Origin: Chryseobacterium lathyri
Lineage (GTDB): Bacteria; Bacteroidota; Bacteroidia; Flavobacteriales; Weeksellaceae
Direction of reading: 5' to 3'
Length of the DNA: 64,000 nucleotides
NCBI RefSeq assembly: GCF_003290185.1
Contig: NZ_QNFY01000012.1
Coordinates: 62,001 to 126,000, forward strand
Part shown: piece by piece, positions 58,009 through 64,000 of the stretch
Layout of the letters: every line of letters starts with the position of its first letter
Position numbering within the stretch: position 1 is the stretch's first letter
The notes under the pieces: generated by a model
Database searches by the model: none
What the model was told of the DNA's origin: nothing
The model's input: the letters and a program-made list of their open reading frames with translations, nothing else
Program-made: the position numbers and the translations under genes

Positions 58009-59601
58009 ATGGCACAAGGAAAACAGACCCCTCGTCAGAAGATGATCAACCTGATGTATTTGGTGTTCATCGCGATGATGGCCCTAAATATTGATGCAGA
58101 AATCATCAGATCATACTATGACTCTACCAGAGCTTTGAATGAAACAAGAACTTTAACGGAAAAAAAGAATGAAAAAATCTTTGAAAAAACGTTAGAGGCT
58201 AAAGCTCAGCAGGTTCCGGATACCTATGCACAGCCTTGGGAACAGTATAAAGTTTTAAAAGGTAAAATCGATTTATTGGTATCATCTGCTCAGGGTATTA
58301 AAGATGCCTTGAAAAAACAGTCCGATTTCCATGATAGAGATCCAAAAACAGGAAAAGAGATTGATGTAAGTGAGAATTTCGCAGCATTGAACAACAATGA
58401 GGCGACTACAGAATACTTCTTCAAAGAAGGAGATGAGAATGCACCTTCAAAAGGAGCTTTAGAATTGAAAGCTAAAATTGATGATGTAAGAAATTATATC
58501 AATGCAACTTTTGGCAGCAATGCGCAATTAAAAGATTTGGTGGACAGAGCTAATAAATCTCTGATTGCCGAATATCCTAAAGGAAAATCTCCAAATGATA
58601 AGACCTGGTTTCAGAATAAATTCTATCACCAGCCGTTAATCGCTGCGATTTCAAACCTTGAGATCATCCAGAATGATGCTAGAAACGTACAGTCCGATGC
58701 ATTGGCATTATTACTTCAGGAGAAAGTGGATGCGAATATCAAATTCTCAAGCTATGAGCCTATTGTTTCAGGTCCGGTAGATATCCAGGCAGGAAAACAG
58801 GCAGAAGTAAAAGTAATGTTAGGTACTTATTCCAATAGCAACAAGATCAGTATTTCTGGTGTAGGCAGAGTTGAAAATGGTAAGGGTATCACTTCAATAT
58901 CAGGTTCTGGTATCGGAGAACATAAATTAGGAGGAACAATTACCTTAACGGATGCTTCAGGAAAACCTCAGAGTTTCCCATGGACGCACACGTATAATGT
59001 AATCGCAGGTCCAAGAGAAGTAAAACTTGAAAAAGGATTATTACTTTCTGCTGATAAAATGAACGTAATGTATAGAGGACTTGAGAACCCTGTTTCAGGA
59101 TCTATCTTAGGTGCTGATAATTCTAAACTTTCATTATCTGCTCCGGGAGCATCTGTAAGAAATACAGGTCCAGGAAAATGGATCGTGAAGCCTACAACAG
59201 GTAACGTAGTTAGATTGACATTATCCGGAATTGATCCTTATGGAAAATCCGTATCTCAGGTATTTGAATATAGAATTAAAAATGTGCCGCCACCACAAGG
59301 TCAGATGAGAGGACAGAATGTATTGTCGATGCCGGCAACTTCTATTCCTAACCAGTCTGTACAGGCAGCGATTCCAGACTTCGACTTCCCGGTTTCATTC
59401 AATGTTACCCAGTTTATGGTTAGAGTTCCTGGAAGAGCAGCATTACTGATCCATGGAAATTCATTAAGTGATGCTGCAGGATTAGTTAAAAATCTTAGAT
59501 CTGGAGATGTAGTTTCAATTTTCGAAATTAAAGCTACAGCACAAGGATTAGAAGGACAGCAGATTAAAAACATTACTCCTATAATTATTAATGTTCAATA
59601 G
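58009..59601 (+). CDS. gldM: T9SS motor/shaft protein GldM
   Basis: This 530-residue protein has one N-terminal transmembrane helix (about 14-35, INLMYLVFIAMMALNID) and a long periplasmic part of four domains that spans the periplasm: helical D1 (40-220, with GKIDLLVSSAQGIKDAL), then beta domains D2-D4 with PVDIQAGKQAEVKVMLGTYS, VIAGPREVKLEKGLLLSADKMNVMYRGLENPVSGS and a closing domain (FPVSFNVTQFMVRVPGRAALLIHGNSLS). It contacts GldK/GldN at its tip. Length is typical. gldN follows after 20 bp. Confidence 0.96.
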   Translation: MAQGKQTPRQKMINLMYLVFIAMMALNIDAEIIRSYYDSTRALNETRTLTEKKNEKIFEKTLEAKAQQVPDTYAQPWEQYKVLKGKIDLLVSSAQGIKDALKKQSDFHDRDPKTGKEIDVSENFAALNNNEATTEYFFKEGDENAPSKGALELKAKIDDVRNYINATFGSNAQLKDLVDRANKSLIAEYPKGKSPNDKTWFQNKFYHQPLIAAISNLEIIQNDARNVQSDALALLLQEKVDANIKFSSYEPIVSGPVDIQAGKQAEVKVMLGTYSNSNKISISGVGRVENGKGITSISGSGIGEHKLGGTITLTDASGKPQSFPWTHTYNVIAGPREVKLEKGLLLSADKMNVMYRGLENPVSGSILGADNSKLSLSAPGASVRNTGPGKWIVKPTTGNVVRLTLSGIDPYGKSVSQVFEYRIKNVPPPQGQMRGQNVLSMPATSIPNQSVQAAIPDFDFPVSFNVTQFMVRVPGRAALLIHGNSLSDAAGLVKNLRSGDVVSIFEIKATAQGLEGQQIKNITPIIINVQ

Positions 59602-59621
59602 GACTAAAATTGTAATTTATT

Positions 59622-60560
59622 ATGAAAAAATATATTAGCAGCCTTTTAGTATTAGTTTCGGGATTTGCTTTATCCCAGACTATTCTGAATGCTTCTTCTC
59701 CAGAAGAGTTCAGACAGATGAGAGAGGAAAACAAACAAAAAGTTGGTGATACTATTATTGATAACACAGTAAAGCCTCTTGAATATGGTTTTGTAGAAGA
59801 TAAAGATATCCTTAAGAGTATGTTTGTTTGGGAGATCATTGATATGAATGATAAGATCAACCAGCCATTCTATTATGACAATCCGGATGGGCTTCTTTCT
59901 ACGCCTACCAGATCTTTATACCAGTTATTATTAGATGGTGCATTGACAGGGAAGATTGAGCAGGTTTATGATGATGAAAACTTTACCGTGAAACTTTCAC
60001 CGGAAGGCATTCAGAAAAGACTTGAAAAAGTAGTAATCAACGATGCTGCCATTGATATTCTTAACTCCGGAAGACAGTTAACTGAACAGGAGAAAAAAGA
60101 ATATACCGACGTCTTCAAGACTACTACTGAAAAGGTAAAAGTCCTTAAGATCATGGGGATGTGGTTTATCGATAAGAGAGACGGACAGATGAAATACAGA
60201 CCTCTGGGAATTGCAGCAATGGGACCAGATCCTGCTGTACAGGGAGTTATTGGACCAGATGGTAAGCCGATTGCCAGTAATGATGAGCTGATCGATTTAT
60301 TCTGGATCTACTATCCGAATGCAAGAGATATTCTGGCAAACAACTATGTTTATAACAGAAAGAATTCTTCTGCTGACCTGTCTTTCGATGATATCATCAA
60401 TGCAAGGAGATTCTCTTCAGTTATTTACAAATCATCAAGCGGTTTAGGTGATGGTACTATCAAGGACTATATTCCTAAAGATGCTGAAGATCAGTTGGAA
60501 GAAAGCGAAAGAATCAAGGCGCAGATCCTGAATATGGAAAATGATATGTGGAATTACTAG
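59622..60560 (+). CDS. gldN: Gliding motility / T9SS protein GldN
   Basis: This 312-residue periplasmic protein has a signal peptide (1-18, LLVLVSGFALSQ). The family pattern is PLEYGFVEDKDILKSMFVWEIIDMNDKINQPFYYDNPD, RSLYQLLLDGALTGKI, VLKIMGMWFIDKRDGQMKYRPLGIAAMGPD, LIDLFWIYYPNARDILANNYVYNRKNSSADLSFDDIINARRFSSVIYKSS. GldN (PorN) pairs with GldK to form the T9SS ring. It ends the gldKLMN run and is closed by a terminator at 60581-60611. Confidence 0.95.
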   Translation: MKKYISSLLVLVSGFALSQTILNASSPEEFRQMREENKQKVGDTIIDNTVKPLEYGFVEDKDILKSMFVWEIIDMNDKINQPFYYDNPDGLLSTPTRSLYQLLLDGALTGKIEQVYDDENFTVKLSPEGIQKRLEKVVINDAAIDILNSGRQLTEQEKKEYTDVFKTTTEKVKVLKIMGMWFIDKRDGQMKYRPLGIAAMGPDPAVQGVIGPDGKPIASNDELIDLFWIYYPNARDILANNYVYNRKNSSADLSFDDIINARRFSSVIYKSSSGLGDGTIKDYIPKDAEDQLEESERIKAQILNMENDMWNY

Positions 60561-60580
60561 ATTTCACTTGATATTTATAC

Positions 60581-60611
60581 AAAACCTGAGTACTTTTACT
60601 CAGGTTTTTTT
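60581..60611 (+). terminator. Terminator of the gldKLMN operon
   Basis: AAACCTGAGT (60582-60591) pairs with ACTCAGGTTT (60598-60607) across a 6-nt loop and is followed by T runs. The next start codon is only 4 bp beyond, so no promoter can fit between. Confidence 0.82.
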
Positions 60612-60614
60612 ATT

Positions 60615-61649
60615 ATGAAACATGTAGACTATATTATTGTTGGAGATGGATATGCGGGATTGTTTTTTGCTCATCAGTTGATTAAGCATAACAAATCTTT
60701 TGTACTCTTTTCAGAGGAGAGAAAGAGTGCTTCCCAGGTGTCTGCCGGAATTATCAATCCGGTGGTCCTCAAAAAATTTACGACCTTCTGGAAAGCACAG
60801 GAACAAATTGACTTTCTGAAAGACACTCTGAATGAAATAGAATCTTATACCGGGAAAAATTATCTCATCAATTCACCCATCCACCGGGTTTTTCATGACG
60901 GGAATGAGCAGAACCTTTGGCTCAAAAAATCAGATAACGAAGAACTTTCTAGCTTCCTTGATAAAAAATTCGATCATTTAGAGGTAGTAAAAAACGACTT
61001 TAACACGGGAAAGGTCAATCAGTCTGCCAGACTTCAGGTAAGTGGATTTTTCGGGGATCTATTTGATTTTTTAGAAAAAAAAGAACTCTTGATTAAAGAA
61101 AAGTTTGATTATGAAAAATTAGATGCTTCTTCAGCTACTTATAAAGATTTTCAGTGTAAGCATATTATATTTTGTGAAGGAATGGGAGTGAAAGAAAATC
61201 CTTTTTTCTCAGATATAGCTGTTATTCCCAACAAAGGACATCACATCAAAGTAAAACTCTCCGAAGAAATTCCAAAAGATATTACGATCAAAAAGAAACA
61301 TTTCTTGTTCCCAACAGATAACGGACTCCATTTCTATGGCGGAACCTACGATCGAGAACAGCTTCATCATCATGTTGACGAATCTGCAGTTACACAGCTT
61401 GTGAATGGACTGTCGGAAATTTATCCGTATGATTTTGAAGTTAAAGAAGTGAATTTTGGTTTCAGGCCGACAGTAAAAGACAGGAGACCTATTATCGGAA
61501 GACATGCATCACACAAAAACCTGTATGTATTCAATGGCCTTGGGGCAAGAGGAATTCTGAATGGTTGTTATTTTTCAAAAAGCCTGTATCAGTTTATTGA
61601 AGACAATATTCCGCTTCACGAAGAAGTCTCCGGTGAAAGATTCAAATAG
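60615..61649 (+). CDS. FAD-dependent oxidoreductase (DAO family)
   Basis: This 344-residue protein has the N-terminal FAD motif DYIIVGDGYAGLFFAHQLI (G-D-G-Y-A-G in place of GxGxxG) and SAGIINPVV. The middle part resembles the D-amino-acid-oxidase/MnmC-type fold (CKHIIFCEGMGVKENPFF, NKGHHIKVKL). The C-terminal FAD signature is FGFRPTVKDRRPIIGRHASHKNLYVFNGLGARGILNGCYFSKSL. The substrate is unknown. A similar gene often follows gldN in flavobacteria, in my memory. The ATG is 4 bp after a terminator T run, so expression must depend on read-through. Confidence 0.87.
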   Translation: MKHVDYIIVGDGYAGLFFAHQLIKHNKSFVLFSEERKSASQVSAGIINPVVLKKFTTFWKAQEQIDFLKDTLNEIESYTGKNYLINSPIHRVFHDGNEQNLWLKKSDNEELSSFLDKKFDHLEVVKNDFNTGKVNQSARLQVSGFFGDLFDFLEKKELLIKEKFDYEKLDASSATYKDFQCKHIIFCEGMGVKENPFFSDIAVIPNKGHHIKVKLSEEIPKDITIKKKHFLFPTDNGLHFYGGTYDREQLHHHVDESAVTQLVNGLSEIYPYDFEVKEVNFGFRPTVKDRRPIIGRHASHKNLYVFNGLGARGILNGCYFSKSLYQFIEDNIPLHEEVSGERFK

Positions 61650-61735
61650 GTAAGGTGGAAGTAATACTATTGGCCTTTCAATTTATTACTGTTGCTGTGA
61701 AATTTGATGAAATACATTTTACAAGAATTGAAACT

Positions 61736-61993
61736 ATGAATGAAAATATCCTGGGAATAATAGCTGGAGTCCTTACTTCCATCTCCATGATCCCCCAACT
61801 GATCAAAGTTATAAAAGAGAAAAATGTGGATGATATCTCCCTGGTCATGCTCATAGTGCTTATTACAGGCCTTTCGCTCTGGGTTTGGTACGGCTTTATA
61901 AAAGATGAGCTGCCCATTATTTTATCAAATGCTTTTGCTGTTCTGGTCAATATAAGCCTTCTGATCTGCTATATGATCTATAAAAAATCTTAA
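61736..61993 (+). CDS. SemiSWEET family sugar transporter (PQ-loop)
   Basis: I chose the Met at 61736 (85 residues), since MNENILGIIAGVLTSISMIPQLIKVI is the family N-terminus; an in-frame ATG at 61655 would add 27 atypical residues. It has three transmembrane helices: 5-25, the PQ motif SMIPQLIKVIKEKNVDDISL, then LIVLITGLSLWVWYGF with the conserved W/N-type face, and ILSNAFAVLVNISLLICYMIY. It works as a dimer to move a sugar. Its substrate here is unknown. A bidirectional terminator follows. Confidence 0.9.
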   Translation: MNENILGIIAGVLTSISMIPQLIKVIKEKNVDDISLVMLIVLITGLSLWVWYGFIKDELPIILSNAFAVLVNISLLICYMIYKKS

Positions 61994-62006
61994 GAGAATT
62001 TATAAT

Positions 62007-62046
62007 AAAAAAAGACGTTTCGCAAATTGTAAAACGTCTTTTTTAT
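62007..62046. terminator. Shared terminator of SemiSWEET and META lipoprotein genes
   Basis: AAAGACGTTT (62011-62020) pairs with AAACGTCTTT (62032-62041), with A and T runs on both sides. Confidence 0.82.
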
Positions 62047-62066
62047 ATCGTAAAATTTTAATTTAA

Positions 62067-62504
62067 TTATGGTTGAAGAACAAATTTAGCCAAAGGAGCC
62101 ATTCTTGCCTTATTCAATGTCAGCGTATTGCCGTTTACAGAATAATTATCTGCAGCAAGTACTGCTTTTGTAAATAATTGTTCAGTTTCAAGATCCTCAC
62201 AGGCCATCATCGTAGACATTCCCTGGTTGAATTTAATTCTCATCATATCAGGCTTAATCTCAAAAGTGCCTCCAAATCCATTGCATCCGGCATGACCTTC
62301 ATACCTCATACCTTCCGTATTAAGCTTAAAGTAAGGATTGTTCTTTGGGTTTTTAAGCCGGATCGGCTGTCCGTTCAGTTCCGTCAGCTTCCAAGTTTTT
62401 CCTGTAATATCTGTTGGCTTTTGCTCAGTAGCTGGTGTTGTTTTGCATGCCGTAAGAAATACAAATAAGAAAAGAGCAGACAAATAATAATATAAGTTTT
62501 TCAT
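62067..62504 (-). CDS. META domain lipoprotein (HslJ-like)
   Basis: This 145-residue lipoprotein has signal MKNLYYYLSALFLFVFLTAC (lipobox Cys20). The META/HslJ pattern is ITGKTWKLTELNGQPIRLKNPKNNPYFKLNTEGMRYEGHAGCNGFGGTFEIKPDMMRIKFNQGMSTMMACEDLETEQLFTKAVLAADNYSVNGNTLTL, with the paired cysteines in AGCNGF and MMACED. The family is found in envelopes and associated with heat shock or antibiotic tolerance. Its exact role here is unknown. It is 30 bp downstream of the lipoprotein gene at 62535 and probably co-transcribed. Confidence 0.9.
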   Translation of the reverse strand: MKNLYYYLSALFLFVFLTACKTTPATEQKPTDITGKTWKLTELNGQPIRLKNPKNNPYFKLNTEGMRYEGHAGCNGFGGTFEIKPDMMRIKFNQGMSTMMACEDLETEQLFTKAVLAADNYSVNGNTLTLNKARMAPLAKFVLQP

Positions 62505-62534
62505 AATATATTTTGTGTAAGGTTGGTGATTAAA

Positions 62535-62927
62535 TTAATAAGAAGCCATTTTTGTAGAGCCGGATCCTTTTGCTTCACGTTTTGCATGGAACAGGACCAT
62601 ATCTACATTTTTTTTCAGTAAAGTGATATTTCCCTTGATATTTGAATACTGATATTCCTCGTTGCTAGCAGTATACTCAGGAAGCGCATCACTTTTTTTC
62701 AGATCATAGGTTTTGCCCTCCAGATGTACTGTTGCCGTACCTTTTGTATGATTGATGATGACCTCAATTTTTTCCCCATAACTGTCGGTGAAAACATCTT
62801 TTGAAGTTTCATCTTTGCTTTCCGGTACTGTCTCTGTAAGTACCTCTGCTTCTTTGCCCGGATGCTTACACGCTGTTGAGGAAAGGACTGCCAGCCCGAT
62901 AAGGACCGATGTAAATAATTTTTTCAT
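62535..62927 (-). CDS. Lipoprotein, possibly MliC-like
   Basis: This 130-residue lipoprotein has signal MKKLFTSVLIGLAVLSSTAC (lipobox Cys20) and an acidic linker (EVLTETVPESKDETSK). The C-terminal part (VFTDSYGEKIEVIINHTKGTATVHLEGKTYDLKKSDALPEYTASNEEYQYSNIKGNITLLKKNVDMVLFH) resembles the MliC-type beta-barrel of lysozyme inhibitors (strand, T-A-T-V-x-L-x-G-K, then S-x-x-x-Y). The typical MliC Ser-Gly-x-x-Tyr motif reads TASNEEYQYS, so the match is only moderate. It is the first gene of a unit with the META lipoprotein; an imperfect minus-7 lies about 60 bp upstream. Confidence 0.72.
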   Translation of the reverse strand: MKKLFTSVLIGLAVLSSTACKHPGKEAEVLTETVPESKDETSKDVFTDSYGEKIEVIINHTKGTATVHLEGKTYDLKKSDALPEYTASNEEYQYSNIKGNITLLKKNVDMVLFHAKREAKGSGSTKMASY

Positions 62928-63486
62928 AGTGATAAGTGATTGGTAAGTGTATCATGAAATAGTGATATTAATACTATATAAATTTACAAATATTTTTAAT
63001 AAATATATGTTAATTTTACATAAATTAATCTGATATTTTTATCTGTTATGCATTACAGTTCTTTACAGGCGTTTTTATAAATCATAAAAAGACCGGATTT
63101 TTAAAGATTTGTAAAGAATAAACTACCGCAAGAATGCTCTTTGAGCTGTCGGCTTTAAGAATGAAATAGTACAGTTTTTTTCATAGGTACATTTGTTGTT
63201 TTAATTGATTGCAAAAGTATTAAAATTATATGATGCTGATACCCAGTAAAAAATGATTTAAATCATGCCGTTTAGAATTCCTTCTTTTTCATATTCAGTT
63301 AAAAATAATTACTCAATTCTAGATTTCTCTGTAAATAGTTATTTTGAAACTCTTTATTTAGATTCAACAAGAACTTCAGTATTTCTAATGGCTAAATTTT
63401 TTTCTTCAGCTAATTTAAAGGAGAGTTAAATTTTGTTAATCTGCTATGAGGATATACATATCTAAATGTACATTTGCCACTTCAAA
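62928..63486. other. 559-bp intergenic region, no gene seen
   Basis: A very A+T-rich stretch with no credible coding frame. Two plus-strand TACATTTG boxes (63188-63195, 63469-63476) match the minus-7 consensus without good minus-33 partners. The second lies only 10 bp before the chosen start of the next gene. Confidence 0.5.
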
Positions 63487-63876
63487 ATGAGAAACTTTCT
63501 AATATACTTTTTGACTGGCCTTTTTCTGCTCTTCGTAGTAGAAAGCAGGCTTAGCGTTAAAACACTTCGAAATGACTATGCAGGTCATGTTTCTCACCAT
63601 ATGCCTAAAAAAGCCAATAAGCTGAACCAGACTTTCGAAAAACTCTCCGTACAGCAGATGGCAGACAATGTAGACAATGCCAGCTTAGAACTTACTGAAG
63701 AAGATTTTCAGCTTTCTGACACCATACAGATTATTGCTGTATTTGCAGGAGTATTCAGTCTTGTTTATATTTTTGGCCTTCGTTCCTTTAAAAGCAGAAA
63801 ACCTGGTTTTCACGGTTTTCTTTCGCTCTATTCCAATGTTAAAACATTCATTCTGATCCGTTCTATCAGAATTTAA
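63487..63876 (+). CDS. Small membrane protein, unknown function
   Basis: I chose the Met at 63487 (129 residues, MRNFLIYFLTGLFLLFVVES), because an in-frame ATG at 63466 overlaps the minus-7 box at 63469-63476. The N-terminal hydrophobic segment (about 3-18) is a signal anchor or signal peptide. A polar, probably helical middle (SVKTLRNDYAGHVSHHMPKKANKLNQTFEKLSVQQMADNVDNASLELTEEDF) follows, then a second membrane segment (IIAVFAGVFSLVYIFGL, about 85-101). A basic C-terminus with RSFKSRKPGFHGF completes it. I do not recognise the family. Confidence 0.65.
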   Translation: MRNFLIYFLTGLFLLFVVESRLSVKTLRNDYAGHVSHHMPKKANKLNQTFEKLSVQQMADNVDNASLELTEEDFQLSDTIQIIAVFAGVFSLVYIFGLRSFKSRKPGFHGFLSLYSNVKTFILIRSIRI

Positions 63877-63924
63877 AATTCATTTTTCCCAATTTATTTT
63901 CTGTCCTCAGTCCGGATAGGAAAT

Positions 63925-63964
63925 ATCCTGCGTTGCATATGCCAATAATCTTATGGCGCAGGAT
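63925..63964. repeat. Inverted repeat near the right end
   Basis: ATCCTGCG (63925-63932) pairs with CGCAGGAT (63957-63964), with a 24-nt spacer. A second hairpin, GGATA/TATCC just before, would use part of the left arm and so competes with it. The bases to the window edge hold no recognisable gene. Confidence 0.45.
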
Positions 63965-64000
63965 CTCTATTACCAAACATTCTTATTTTCAAAACATTAA

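Overview
The window is chromosomal DNA of a Flavobacteriia bacterium, most likely Chryseobacterium or a close Weeksellaceae relative. The support is the low G+C content, the complete gldK-gldL-gldM-gldN gliding/type IX secretion (T9SS) operon, a PorZ-like T9SS protein beside recO, proteins with T9SS type A and type B C-terminal sorting domains, repeated TAnnTTTG minus-7 promoter elements, few Shine-Dalgarno sequences, an AadS-type aminoglycoside adenylyltransferase and a Chryseobacterium-style bacteriocin-like peptide with a double-glycine leader. No phage, insertion sequence, CRISPR array or rRNA operon was found. Most of the window reads as core chromosome with small accessory patches.

Layout: 1-5.4 kb: end of an unknown gene; an Rrf2 regulator with a NmrA-like oxidoreductase and a metallo-beta-lactamase-fold protein, with two near-identical palindromes in front of the first two genes; a membrane-anchored M23 peptidase; gpsA. 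5.6-16.7 kb: aminopeptidase P, malate:quinone oxidoreductase, aadS, a class I cholesterol-oxidase-like GMC enzyme, DUF1684, GNAT, SDR and a GH63 glucosidase. 16.7-21.4 kb (minus): a tight operon of a split 5'-nucleotidase (two genes), porZ-like and recO. 21.6-25 kb: dapA, GNAT, an AraC regulator overlapping a degenerate receiver-domain gene, then a 594-bp gene-free stretch ending in a strong terminator. 25-34 kb (minus): recG, a thioredoxin, three POT peptide transporters and a DUF1016 nuclease-like gene. 34-36 kb: an XRE regulator, a Cys-rich double-glycine peptide and a TlpA-like thioredoxin, the most accessory-looking patch. 36-48 kb: DPP-IV, glucan phosphorylase, a PD-(D/E)XK-like protein, a T9SS type B protein, mtaB, a glutamate-synthase-like protein and an FKBP-like lipoprotein. 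48.5-51.2 kb: S4 protein, aroK, tRNA-Lys/Leu/Lys plus a separate duplicated tRNA-Lys unit, panC. 51.4-62 kb: GT5-only glycogen-synthase-like protein, DUF4270 lipoprotein, glmS, gldKLMN, a FAD oxidoreductase and a SemiSWEET. 62-64 kb: two lipoproteins and a small membrane protein.

Themes. (1) T9SS: gldKLMN, the PorZ-like protein and two CTD-bearing proteins share the window. (2) Peptide use: DPP-IV, aminopeptidase P and three proton-coupled di/tripeptide transporters form a plausible peptide-scavenging route. (3) Glucan metabolism: a GH63 glucosidase, a GT35 phosphorylase whose PLP-lysine position reads Thr, and a GT5 protein lacking its C-terminal half; the last two may not have their textbook activities. 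(4) The candidate undescribed system is the XRE regulator / six-cysteine double-glycine peptide / TlpA thioredoxin locus at 34.1-36.0 kb. All functions are read from sequence motifs and remembered family features; no database search was run.
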